This document shows positions 1 through 9,372 of a stretch of DNA of 13,442 nt, in pieces. The first letter of the stretch is position 1. Each line of letters begins with the position of its first letter. A program made the translations under genes and the position numbers. The notes under the pieces are model-generated. The model was not told the DNA's origin, made no database searches, and saw nothing but the letters and a program-made list of their open reading frames with translations. The stretch comes from Smittium culicis (Eukaryota > Kickxellomycota > Harpellomycetes > Harpellales > Legeriomycetaceae): contig LSSN01001391.1 in assembly GCA_001970855.1 (NCBI GenBank), positions 1 to 13,442 on the forward strand. The letters run 5' to 3'.

Positions 1-1636
1 ATATTGTATCGCTTTTGCTGTGTTTGATAGTCATATAATTTATTGCTGCATTGCTTATCGCTGCATTCGGCAATCGGTGCAAATTATTGCAGTCATTTTC
101 TATAAATAATATCATAATTTATTAGTTAATTTAATATTGTTTGTATTATAGAAATACTATCGTGTTTATCGCATTGGCAGACTCAGATCGATTTGTATTA
201 TATTTATCTATGTTTGAGGCGCTCTGAGTGATTTTTATTTTCTAGTTATATTTTTATTCAAATTAGTTTGTATGCATTATAATATCATGTGTATGAATTA
301 ATTATATTTGCTATGTTGATTTGGCTGAGCTGATAACTTTTGCTGTACTGCTTATTACTTCTGTCAACTAGCTGGGCAGATTAATGCTTCGTTATCTGTA
401 TGTATTGTTATATTTGATTAAAATATGTTAAAATTTAAGCAATATAAATATTTTTATTGTGCTCTAACTGCAGAACGGCTTGATCGATATGCTATGCCTC
501 TAATATTATCTTTATCTGGGTGAAATTCAATAATCTTTATTGTTGTATAATTATATTATAATTATTATATTTAATGTATCTTACTATATATATTTCTTTC
601 TAGCTAATATTCGAATTAACCTTAATTTTCATACTATTCTATGATTAGGATTATATATAAGAAAAGAATTTGATATGATTTTCATTTTTCTGTGATTCCC
701 TCATCGTTGCCTATTTATATAATTTATATGTGCTTATATATTTATTGTTTATTTACTTTTAAAATTAAAAGGCACCATTTCATCTAGCATTCTATTTTTT
801 AATTTTATTTTATACAACCCCTTTTTTACACAAAATATTATATTATTCGTTAAATATCTAGTGCATGTATTGATACTCAGATTTATATAAAAGCAATATT
901 TCGGTTTCAAGAATGGTTTTAATTGTTTTTCTTTTGCATATATCATATTTTTTTCATTATCTCATTATTTTATATTTGAGCGAATTACAATCAATTTTTA
1001 TTAAACTCCTTATACTATAAAGTTTATTTATATTAAATTGTATAATCCACGAACACAGTTAAATACCCAGGTATTTTTATTTATTTTTTTTCTTACGATC
1101 TGTATCTAAAATATAATCGTATATCCCAACTTATCTATTTTTTGGTTAATTGTTTATATATTTCATATTGTTTACCCCGCACTTTTTTTGAATTAAAATT
1201 TTTTATTGTGTTATGATAATTTATATGTGGCTGGTTCTGTATGAAGAATCAATTTTTTGATCTTGAAGTGTATGCTTTAAATTTCATGGAATCAACTGAT
1301 AAAAGGTTTTTTATTATTTTAATAAGCAAATCGGAATGCTTAAATAACATGATTCATTCTTTGTGCATCCAATAGTATTAATATTTATCAAATTTTACAT
1401 AAATAGCATTTACTATATCAAGGTAAAGCTATTCTTTAAAGCTTCTATAAATCAAAGTTTATTGTATATGTGAAGATTATTTGTAGGTACGGAACTATTA
1501 CGTTTAATTATTCCTGGTCATTATTAGCTTTATTTTTCAATCCTATTACAACTTATCTTCGAATTAATAATCATTGTAACCAAGAATTTTATCTAACTCA
1601 AATTAGCAAAAAGGATTTTAAAGAAAATAAGTTCTG
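1..1636. other. gene-less AT-rich stretch, left end
   Basis: I see no gene here. The first 500 bases are slightly less AT-rich (about 30% G+C in the first 120) and T-rich on the plus strand. The direct repeat GCTGCATT occurs at 45-52 and 60-67. In plus frame 3, codons 3-122 and 306-500 read as mostly hydrophobic residues with few stops (TAA 36, TAG 369, TAA 429, TAA 465). That could be a trace of a membrane protein, but T-rich DNA gives hydrophobic residues in any case. A small perfect hairpin lies at 1061-1076 (AAATACC, centre CA, GGTATTT), followed by T-rich DNA. The minus frame at 749-946 (65 codons) matches nothing I recognise and I treat it as chance. Confidence 0.6.
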
Positions 1637-1693
1637 TATCTCCTAAGAATAATCCGTATTTGGGATATTCTTAGGGAGATAATAATTTTTTTT
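1637..1693 (+). terminator. long hairpin with T8 tail, terminator-like
   Basis: The arms TATCTCCTAAGAATA (1637-1651) and TATTCTTAGGGAGATA (1666-1681) pair over 15 bp with a single bulged G in the right arm. The inner bases TCC and GGG can continue the stem around a loop of about six. A run of eight T follows at 1686-1693, four bases after the stem. This is the shape of a Rho-independent terminator read on the plus strand. There is no open frame upstream for it to terminate, so it could equally be a relic of a lost gene, a structured RNA end, or an inverted repeat left by a small mobile element. The stem is long enough that chance is a less comfortable explanation than for most hairpins here. 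Confidence 0.4.
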
Positions 1694-2383
1694 CTCTAGA
1701 CTTTATCTTAATATATTATTTAAGGACATTGGCTGTATCAGATAAATCGTTCGATGCTATTTTTTAGCAAGATTTAAAAACAAAGCTAATGTTGCCAAGT
1801 AGTAAAAATTTAATAAGAAAAGTGCCGCTTCTAGATATAATCTCCCATTCACAATTTTTTATCATCATTTTATATTTTTATCTTGATTTTATATTTTTTT
1901 TCTATTATATGTATTTGAATCATAATTAAAGTTCAATAATTCATTAATTATCATGCACAAATTATTATATTTAGCTTGGCTATTTAGTTTTAAAAGGTAA
2001 AATAAACCCATCTGAATCTTGATTAATTAAGATGCCAATTACTAATTTCAGCGAAAAAAAAAATCATAAATTAACAAAGCATTTATCGATTTTACCAGTG
2101 ATATGACTTAGCGTACATCTATTACAAGCGATTCTCTGTAGTAGTAAAACGTTTTTTATCTTGGAAAATTCATGTTTATGTTTAATTATTATTTAACTAT
2201 TGGCTGCAGAAATCACAGTTTTTTATTTTAATTATTGTTGTGGCTAGAATACGATAAAAACAATGAACATTTTTGCTTTAACTTCAATAGAAAAGACTTT
2301 TTCTTCGACAAATATTCCATAAAACTACATAAGTTCAAAGTTTAAATTTGGATTTTTAAAGTGTAAATAATTTTGGCCCCTTT

Positions 2384-2404
2384 TTCGTTATCTAAAATAA
2401 CGAA
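2384..2404. repeat. 8-bp perfect hairpin
   Basis: TTCGTTAT (2384-2391) and ATAACGAA (2397-2404) pair perfectly around a five-base loop. It is preceded by GGCCCCTTT and is not followed by a T run, so it does not look like a terminator on either strand. One or a few such hairpins are expected by chance in this composition. Confidence 0.4.
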
Positions 2405-3315
2405 CGTATTCCCAGATAGTTATTTTCTATTTATTAATAAGAATCACTCCGCTGAAAAGCTCATTATTTTTAATGAATATAACTATTTAATATATTTCGA
2501 TCTTATTTTGATTACTTCCTAAACCTCAATATATATATAGATGCTAGTAATGCTAATTCTTTTAACGAAAAAATACTTGATTTTCTAAATTTTTCAAATT
2601 TTGGTGCAAAATCAATTAATTTAAAAAAATGAAGTGGACCACAATTATCAGTATTGCTAAAGTTCCATAATATGAAACTCGTATAGCTATTACCTTATTG
2701 GTATATGTCTTCAATCAATCTTAGCTCAATTTAAATACTAAAAACTTATTAATATTATTTTATATTAAATATAACCTTGAAAATTATAAAAGTCAATTGA
2801 TATAAAGTATTAAAAAACTTTATAGTATTAGTAATAATATACCGTCAATTTTATATGAAAATTATTTACCGTAATGTTTGCTTATTATCCTAATAGATAC
2901 AAGTTAGTATAGTGATTATTTTTAAAAAATTACTTTTTTACAGCAGCCTCGGCATAAAATATCTTTTACTTATTAAAAAATTGAAAATTTAAATTCATTT
3001 AATTCTTATATTTTGATTATATACCAAAGACTAATGGCGATAATTACCATTCATCTAATATAAAAAAGATTTTTTCTCTAGAAACAAAGCCATTTTTTAA
3101 ATATTGGTCTACATATTAGTGCATAATAATCCATATTGCTAATTTTTAATTTTTTTATTTTTATATACACAGGATCAATTTAGCTTGAATTAAATTTTGA
3201 TTCTAAAATTTTAATGTTACACATTCGTATAAAATATTTTGCTTATATATGAAATGATTATATTTAGCACTTATAAATATATACGAATTATATTATATAT
3301 AATTATAATGTATAT

Positions 3316-3334
3316 GCTAGTTATAGAGACTAGC
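3316..3334. repeat. 6-bp hairpin GCTAGT/ACTAGC
   Basis: GCTAGT (3316-3321) and ACTAGC (3329-3334) pair around a seven-base loop. The stem has two G:C pairs. It sits in AT-rich DNA about 200 bases before the longest open frame. No function can be assigned. Confidence 0.35.
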
Positions 3335-3538
3335 TGTTGTGTTATATTCACAGTTTTATATGATTTTAAACTATATTATCAATGAAGTATGAGGATCAAT
3401 TTTCTTTATCGTTTATATTTGTGTGTGAAGTTGATCTTCAATCTCTCTATTACACTGATCGTTGACACGAATTAAACTTATAACGTATTGAGAAATGTAT
3501 TTGAAAATAGTATTTTAATTAAAAAATATAAATGAGTT

Positions 3539-3787
3539 ATGAAGTTATTAAAAAAAGAAACTTATTATTCTATTATCACGCACAAAAGAAAGTTATTTAC
3601 CTTCATTCTGAATATCAATTATCTGGAATTATTCGCATTTTTTTTTACATTACGCTACCTATTCTCATGCTCTATAATTTTCAGTTATAGAGCTTATGAT
3701 ATTCCTATTTTTATATTTTGTGATCCGTTTAGTATATTTCTTGGTAAGATATATTTATATGTTCAAGGCTTTCTACCGTTAAAATAA
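3539..3787 (+). CDS. possible small hypothetical protein (82 aa), unrecognised
   Basis: This is the longest ATG-initiated frame in the window. The product starts MKLLKKETYYS, is basic at the N-terminus, and then has two hydrophobic stretches at about residues 20-37 (NINYLELFAFFF and beyond) and 40-65, so it could be a small membrane protein. I recognise no family or catalytic motif. There is no convincing Shine-Dalgarno sequence before the ATG. Two features make it worth keeping: a perfect 9-bp hairpin lies inside it (3669-3693), and a second perfect 9-bp hairpin starts three bases after the stop codon (3790-3820), where a terminator would sit. Against it, a frame of this length is expected about once in several windows of this size and composition, and T-rich DNA gives F/L/I-rich products whether or not they are made. 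Confidence 0.18.
   Translation: MKLLKKETYYSIITHKRKLFTFILNINYLELFAFFFTLRYLFSCSIIFSYRAYDIPIFIFCDPFSIFLGKIYLYVQGFLPLK
3669..3693. repeat. 9-bp perfect hairpin inside the 82-codon frame
   Basis: GCTCTATAA (3669-3677) and TTATAGAGC (3685-3693) are perfect complements separated by seven bases (TTTTCAG). It lies in the second half of the 82-codon frame. No T run follows. It may be a structured RNA element, a protein-binding site, or chance. Confidence 0.4.
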
Positions 3788-3789
3788 AT

Positions 3790-3820
3790 TTTTAGAGTTT
3801 CATTATTTTATACTCTAAAA
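3790..3820. terminator. 9-bp perfect hairpin just after the 82-codon frame
   Basis: TTTTAGAGT (3790-3798) and ACTCTAAAA (3812-3820) are perfect complements with a 13-base loop. The hairpin begins three bases after the TAA at 3785-3787. The arms begin with T and end with A, so no U tract follows on the plus strand; read on the minus strand the tail is AAATTTATTTT, which is only partly T-rich. The position suggests a transcript end, but the structure alone is weak. Confidence 0.22.
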
Positions 3821-4061
3821 CATGTAAATTGAAAGAAATCTTTCGAGTTTAAAACAATTATATTTTTTTTAGTTGCAATTCCATATAATAAATCTACTTG
3901 TTCGTTTTTGTTATTTGATTCGCAATTCTTGTCTAGTTACAAACAAAAGATTCTCTCTGTGCTATAGAAACCACCAAGACAATAAAAAAACATTTTTAAA
4001 TCAACTTCAAAAAAAAATCACAATCAATTACATTTTCAAATCATTTTAATGCTTCACATTC

Positions 4062-4076
4062 TTTTTTTTTTTTTTT
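4062..4076. repeat. T15 homopolymer
   Basis: There are fifteen consecutive T residues, flanked by CATTC and GGCTT. Tracts of this length mutate quickly by slippage and are rare in compact bacterial genomes, so the tract leans mildly towards eukaryotic or organellar non-coding DNA. Confidence 0.8.
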
Positions 4077-6087
4077 GGCTTTGGTAACAACTAAAATTAT
4101 TTAGTATTCGATGTATTTAGTTTTAATACAATGGTATAATATTGAAAATATTTTTCCACTGAGAAAAGTAAGCTAGTAGCCTGTATTCTATTGTCATAAG
4201 CCATATAATATTTTATTTGAAGATGACTTGATTTACCAACGCTCCTGTATTGAATTATCAGCACAATTTCTCTATTGGTTGCTGCTTTTTTTATTTTGAA
4301 CAATAGAATGTTAACCATTTTTCATTTTTTTATTTTGCACCAAATTACTGTAATTGATTTGAGATGAAATAACAGATTCCATTCATTAACAAATAATAAA
4401 CGCCTATATTGTTGATGTAAAAATTTGTGTCGTTATAATTCCTTTGTGCAGATCCAATATTTTATCTATAAATGCGGACTATATATCAATAGTTATTTAA
4501 ATTTTAAACAATCTATACTATATTTATAAGCTTGAGCAGAATACCGCAAAAAGTTAATTATTGAATATTCCATTGACTGAAAAATATGTAAAGGCTTTTA
4601 GTAGTAGAATATAGATCTAAAAACGTTCTTTTCATACTTGACTTTTATTAATTACAAATTCTCCTGCTTCTCACAGCGGATTACTATTTAGCTATAATAT
4701 TACTGCAATTATTATTTCCACAAATCCATTGCATTTATTATTTTGCGAATATAACAAAAATATTCTCAATTAGTAACAAGATGCAGCTTTTTTTAACTTT
4801 TGAAAATTATGATCGTATTTTACCTTATTCAACTAAATGATGAAACTAGTATCGTTTACCCATCCTTCTACAACCATTAGTAATACATGCTATAATATAA
4901 TATTTAAACCCCATAATTTCCGAATTTTTATCATTTTACTTGGGTTTTCTTCCAATAAGTCATTAAATTTTAAAGTTAGAAAATTTTCTACACTATTAAT
5001 AGGTCTGTTATGAACCGGATATGAGCTATGAGAATGTTTTGAAGCTGCGAGATTTTAGAAATATAAATAAAAGACTCATAAACTTATAATGATAAGGCCA
5101 TATTGAAATTATTCGTAAGAGCGATTTGGTTTAAATTTAGCAACTATTATATGTGCCAATTTTTAAAATGACATATTCAGCTTAATTGTCAAATTCAAAT
5201 TGGCTGAAATTAATTTTATTTTTATGCCTTGTTATAGATACCCAATCAAAAAATAGTAATTTTGATTACGGGATGAACAATGGGATTTAGCATTTACTCT
5301 ATATCGAATTCAATTGTCTTGGCGAATGCGCCATTTTTTTTTCAATTTCAATAGTTTTAATTTTAATTGATACAGATATTACAGACAATGAAAAAAAAAG
5401 GTGTAAAAGAATCAATTTTTTAAAACCCACTTCATGGTTTCCTATAATTTGTAAAGTTAATATTCTATAAATCTCAATTGTCAGCTTCAATTTCTACCCT
5501 TGTAATCGCTAACCGTTTTCTTAAGAGCACTTTTTTATTTTTTGAGCTTTTTCGGAGAAAAAGAGTTATATGTCGCAATCTCTTTTTATAATTAATATCG
5601 ACTTTTTAAAAACGAATGTAGTATTTTTCTAAAAAGAATATAGAGGAAGTCTATTTATCTATAGCTGAGATATTTTCAAATTCCATGCCTATTCTTTTTA
5701 TAATTCAACTAAGAGCAGTATTATATATTTAATATAAATACGAAAACCTAAGTATTATTTTCTTTTTTTATTCTGTTGAATTTTTTTATCAGCTTGGTTT
5801 ATATATACTGGCTAGAGCTGTCGATTCAATTAGAGCGAAGCTTATTAAAGATTAATAATCAGTTAATACAGCAACTTATAGACTCAAATACTTTTATTCG
5901 TGCGTCTTTAAAGAAGTCTCACCGCAATTGGAGTTTATAGATTTTATTTATACGTTTTTTAAACACAAAAAATACTTCTTCAACTTGTTGCTTGTCCAGT
6001 TATTATCTGAAAAGAAACAATAAAATCCAGATATCTAGTTATTTATAGTTTTTTGCTTAAGCCAATTTTTTCTTTTCGCAATTTTAA

Positions 6088-6105
6088 TTTTTTTTTTTTT
6101 TTTTT
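6088..6105. repeat. T18 homopolymer
   Basis: There are eighteen consecutive T residues after ATTTTAA. This is the longest homopolymer in the window. Its true length may be uncertain from sequencing error. Confidence 0.8.
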
Positions 6106-6374
6106 GTTACTTTTTACCATAGATTCTTTAATATTTGGGAGAATTCCTAAAAACTAAGCTTTTCTCGAGTAATATTCTTTCTTGCGCTTTATTTTGGAGA
6201 TACATCTAACTCAATAATTATAATAGCTACTGTATAATGTGATGCCTCATTTGAAAGATCATATTTTTTCCATTGGAATATCGATTTCCACTAATTACCA
6301 TTCTCTACAGTGAATATTCAGATCTTCGAGTGTATTCTGTAGAACTTACTAGGAACAAGTCAATATTGCCTTAT

Positions 6375-6402
6375 TTTTTTATTTTATATATAAAATAAAA
6401 AA
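6375..6402. repeat. 28-base perfect AT palindrome
   Basis: The sequence is symmetric about 6388/6389: six T, ATTTTATAT, its complement, then six A. Every base pairs. It contains no G or C, so low complexity explains part of it. It could extrude as a cruciform and would read as a U-tailed stem in both directions. Confidence 0.7.
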
Positions 6403-7026
6403 GTAATTAAACAATTTACAACATCATAATCGTCGTAGTGCGCAATAAAATAAGCATTTGTTCGTAACATTTCAAAAAATTTGATTATTAGGTACTATTA
6501 TTCGATACCTATAAATATGTATACTTTCTTTGGAAAATATTAATTTTTACTAGATGTTTAATAATAATAATAATGATATTTAAGAGCTATTAGATCTTAG
6601 GAAATAAATCATTTTTATTGCTCATATAATTATACAGTTATACTTTTTTACCAACATTTCATTTTAATTAAAAAAATTTAATGTTTAAATTATCTAAAGG
6701 TTAAAAATTATAATCTTTAATCTTGAGTTTTTTAAATTCTATTGGGCAGTATTTTATATAAATTCATAGTGCCACTTTTACCATTTTAATTGACAAATTA
6801 TAATCTATGGAAAACCTTTTTTTTTATTTATTTATTCATTAATATAGAAAATTTCATTTTGTATAGTATTACTGAAGTTTATTAAATTATTACAAATTAA
6901 GAGCACAAAATTCAAGTTATAATAAATCATATTAATGGATAAAATGTGAACGAACGTATCAAAATAAAAGGTATGAAATTTAATAAGAGGTTTAGGATAT
7001 ACATAAATTGGTTGGTGATTAATATT
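6403..7026. other. gene-less AT-rich stretch
   Basis: There is no supported gene. A short AAT microsatellite, five exact units, lies at 6560-6574. A 70-codon minus frame spans 6832-7044; its ATG lies inside the hairpin at 7036-7065 and the product is unrecognised, so I treat it as chance. Confidence 0.6.
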
Positions 7027-7075
7027 AAAATCAAAAAAAATCATTGTGTTAATACAATGATTTTTAAAATCAAAA
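7027..7075. terminator. bidirectional terminator-like hairpin with flanking direct repeats
   Basis: AAAAATCATTGT (7036-7047) and ACAATGATTTTT (7054-7065) are perfect 12-bp complements around a six-base loop. The A run in front and T run behind give a U tail in both directions, the classic form of a bidirectional intrinsic terminator. The hairpin is flanked by a 10-base direct repeat, AAAATCAAAA, at 7027-7036 and 7066-7075, the first overlapping the left arm by one base. Such a repeat can mark an insertion, but this one is low-complexity. No gene is recognisable on either side. Confidence 0.35.
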
Positions 7076-8222
7076 TATGAAATAATACATTAATCCTGCC
7101 TGAATAATATTAAATATATATCTAAAATTACTAAAGATATATTCATATAAAAATATAAAATTTATTTTTTTTTCCATCTATTCATAATATAGTGAAATAG
7201 CCAAAATACATATTTTTTCTGATTAAAATCCAGTGAGAAATTAACAGATCAAGTTTTTCTATACTAGGCTTATGAACTATTTGGATTCTTATGAAAAAGC
7301 ACTGCTCCTATTATATGTATTTAGTTCAAATTCTTACGCTTAGTCTCATTTGATATGTAGTTTGATTTTTTAGATATATATATTTACTTTTATAATTGTT
7401 ATTAAATTGTTTTGAGTATCTATGAAAATATTTTCTTAAATTCATTTATTCTATACAATATGGGTATGTGATTTAATTTTTTATATTTTATACACGAAAT
7501 ATAATTTTATAATTACCTTTTAAATATATTGGAAATTAAAATACAGTTCAATAAATCCCTGAATTTATTCTTTAATCAATATCAATTATGATAATTAATT
7601 CTGAAAAAGATAATTTTGAAAAATAATAAAGAGATTTATTCGTAAATTGTATAATTTATGGATTTAAATTTTTTTGTCTTCATTTCAAATAAATCTAGGT
7701 ATCGTTGAATTAATATAATTTGTAATTGCCTCCAAGGATTATCATCTTCGCACAATATTTTTACAAATTATTGAGTTTCTGTTTATTAATTTGTTTTTTC
7801 CTTAATCTTTCGGCGTGTTTTAATATCAATTATTTTTTTTAATATGTTAATATGAATTTAAATTAAAATAATAAATGCCTATATTATCTATTAACTTATA
7901 TGGGTGCTTTATTTTTTAATTCAAACTACTAGGTATTTATAAAAGTAAAATATAAATATAAAAAAGACGATTTTTCAAAGTTGTTTCTTTCTTTTTTTAG
8001 TTTAATTACTTTAATATCAAGTTTATATTCAAGAAGAAATTTAGATATCCTATTATAAAAGTAAATCGAGGATTTTAATTTCGATGATTGAATGAAAATT
8101 AATAATAATAATAAAGGAAAAATTAATAAAAACTAAAATTCTATATGGTCACAAGATTTCTATATATTTTTTTTTGTAATTGCAATTTCTCAGATTTGAA
8201 AATTTTAAAGATAAAAAAACTA
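7076..8222. other. gene-less AT-rich stretch
   Basis: I see no gene, RNA gene or strong hairpin. There is a short run of four AAT units at 8101-8112. This is among the most AT-rich and least structured parts of the window. Confidence 0.6.
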
Positions 8223-8489
8223 CAACGCTTATAACGTTGGAAAAATTTTTACTTCTTTATTTTAACAGGGTTATACTTATTGTAAGAATCCGTTATTACA
8301 GCCTCGTTGTGTATAACATTCCGAGGCGTTACAATGACCATTGTACCCAGCAATGACCTTAAATCCTGAACAATAAACAATAAACAAAAAACGTTTTACA
8401 ATTAAACTAAAGACAACTAATATATCTTATAAAGATACTTAAACGACTACTTTCCCATCCCATGGAAAATCAAGTCGTTTAATCTTTTT
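8223..8489 (+). other. G+C-enriched structured segment, possible untranslated RNA
   Basis: This segment stands out from its flanks: 8281-8340 is about 42% G+C. It carries a series of hairpins. These are CAACG/CGTTG (8223-8239), GCCTCG/CGAGGC (8301-8327, 15-base loop), TACAAT/ATTGTA with a four-base loop GACC (8330-8345), and a long terminal hairpin followed by T-rich DNA (8439-8489). The octamer CAATGACC occurs twice, at 8332-8339 and 8351-8358. No frame is open across it. Local G+C, several stems and a terminator-like end together are what an RNA gene in AT-rich DNA would look like. I tried RNase P RNA, tmRNA, SRP RNA, tRNA, 5S and the U-snRNAs by their best-conserved motifs and found none, so no family can be named. 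Confidence 0.28.
8439..8489 (+). terminator. hairpin with 10-bp outer stem and T-rich tail
   Basis: TTAAACGACT (8439-8448) and AGTCGTTTAA (8473-8482) are perfect 10-bp complements. Inside them TTTCC (8451-8455) and GGAAA (8464-8468) form a second stem after a small internal loop. TCTTTTTA follows immediately. Two G:C-containing stems plus the tail make this one of the better terminator candidates, read on the plus strand. Confidence 0.4.
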
Positions 8490-8890
8490 ATCATCTACTC
8501 CTTAGCTTCGCATTAGTCACTAGTTCCCCTCTTTTATATAATTCATATTCATATTATATAAAAAATCAATTTTAAATTCTAGTCTTAACACTTATTTTCT
8601 ACGAAAATTTACTATAAATACCAATTTAGAGATAAAATTGTAGATTATAATTTTCAGCTGAATGCATCATCAATTAATTTCTTTGTGGCTGATATTATTT
8701 ATTCTAAACCTGTTTAATAATAAAGATTCGATATTAAAATTTCGATTTTTCTAAGTAGCCATAAACTTTTGAACGAAATTGTTCCAAAAAAAATTGGTAT
8801 TTTGATATAAATATTGTTATAAAATATTACTAAAGATTTCAATAATATAAGTTATATTTTGTATTTTAGTAGAAGTTCTGAATCAGGTGA

Positions 8891-9003
8891 AGAAGTAAAT
8901 CCCTCTTCTGAGTATAACATTTCCGATAACTGAATTTCAGTTATGAAAACCTCGAATATACATTAAATTATTTAATGATGTTTAGCATTTAAGATTTACT
9001 TCT
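8891..9003. repeat. branched inverted-repeat element (11-bp outer arms, two inner palindromes)
   Basis: AGAAGTAAATC (8891-8901) and GATTTACTTCT (8993-9003) are perfect complements. Between them lie two perfect palindromes with a one-base centre: ATAACTGAA/TTCAGTTAT (8926-8944) and CATTAAAT/ATTTAATG (8961-8977). Folded as RNA or single-stranded DNA this gives a three-way junction of about 113 bases. I compared it with the hammerhead ribozyme: GAAA follows the first inner stem, but the CTGATGA box is missing, so that identity is not supported. The left part shares a diverged repeat with 8302-8324. Confidence 0.4.
8902..8926 (+). repeat. diverged copy of the motif at 8302-8324
   Basis: CCTC, then 6 bases, GTATAACATT, T, CCGA here corresponds to CCTC, then 5 bases, GTATAACATT, CCGA at 8302-8324. 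The ten-base core is identical and the flanks differ by two small indels and a few substitutions. Both copies lie in structured, G+C-richer segments 600 bases apart and in the same orientation. Confidence 0.35.
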
Positions 9004-9300
9004 GGAATATTCTATTTTTTAAATTCGGCTCCGGTTTTATTCAATTATCTGTTGATTCATAAAAATAATAGCATTATCAAAATTTAAAACGATAGATGTA
9101 CTTGACGGGAAAATATATTTATAAAAATAAAGTATATAAATTCCGGCTTATTCATAACTTTGTAGAGTTATCAAAATTTCATCAAAGCTCATTTGAGTAT
9201 CGAATTCTACAATTAAATCTAAATATTTCCCCACTCCTGCGTTTAACTTTTGGTTTTAATAAATTACTTTACATTAGTAAATAAATACATTTTCATACGC

Positions 9301-9372
9301 TAGTGCCTAAATAAAAAAAAACATATAAATTTACATTACTTTTGTCGCCGATTTTAACCTGGTCCGGCACTA
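9301..9372. repeat. 72-base segment bounded by 7-bp inverted repeat TAGTGCC/GGCACTA
   Basis: TAGTGCC (9301-9307) and GGCACTA (9366-9372) are perfect complements bounding exactly 72 bases. The second arm continues inward, read on the minus strand, as TAGTGCCGGACCAGG. TA at the outer edge followed by AGTGCC resembles the terminal repeats of Tc1/mariner-like elements, which insert at TA, so this could be a tiny non-autonomous remnant. The same spacing mimics a tRNA acceptor stem, but no T-arm or D-arm consistent with a tRNA can be folded on either strand. A smaller GCCG/CGGC pair (9347-9350, 9365-9368) offers an alternative fold. There is no transposase nearby. Confidence 0.3.

Larger units (their letters stand above)
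1694..3538. other. gene-less AT-rich stretch
   Basis: No frame here is long enough to call, and I recognise no RNA gene. Two short perfect hairpins (2384-2404 and 3316-3334) are listed separately. A weak 8-bp AT-dominated inverted repeat, TTGATTTT at 2577-2584 against AAAATCAA at 2608-2615, is also present and expected by chance. Confidence 0.6.
3821..6374. other. gene-less AT-rich stretch
   Basis: I see no supported gene. A short hairpin GAAAGA/TCTTTC lies at 3831-3844. Minus frames at 4097-4318 (73 codons) and 5299-5490 (63 codons) match nothing I recognise, have no ribosome site I can see, and are of the length expected by chance. Homopolymer T tracts lie at 4062-4076 and 6088-6105 and are listed separately. 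Confidence 0.6.

Noticed and set aside
749..946. Minus-strand 65-codon open frame
   Set aside because: Unrecognised, low-complexity product and of chance length for this composition.
4097..4318. Minus-strand 73-codon open frame
   Set aside because: No family, no ribosome site, no associated structure; several such frames are expected by chance.
4630..4670. Promoter -35 box TTGACT near 4640
   Set aside because: No -10 box at the right spacing and no gene downstream; such boxes cannot be judged in DNA this AT-rich.
5299..5490. Minus-strand 63-codon open frame
   Set aside because: Same reasons; its composition follows the local AT-rich DNA.
6832..7044. Minus-strand 70-codon open frame
   Set aside because: Its ATG is inside a terminator-like hairpin and the product is unrecognised.
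8891..9003. Hammerhead ribozyme
   Set aside because: GAAA follows one stem but the CTGATGA core box is absent.
9096..9284. Plus-strand 62-codon open frame
   Set aside because: Unrecognised and of chance length; no supporting context beyond lying near the inverted repeat at 9301.
9301..9372. tRNA gene, because a 7-bp stem bounds exactly 72 bases
   Set aside because: No T-arm with the usual GTTC-type loop and no paired anticodon arm can be formed on either strand.
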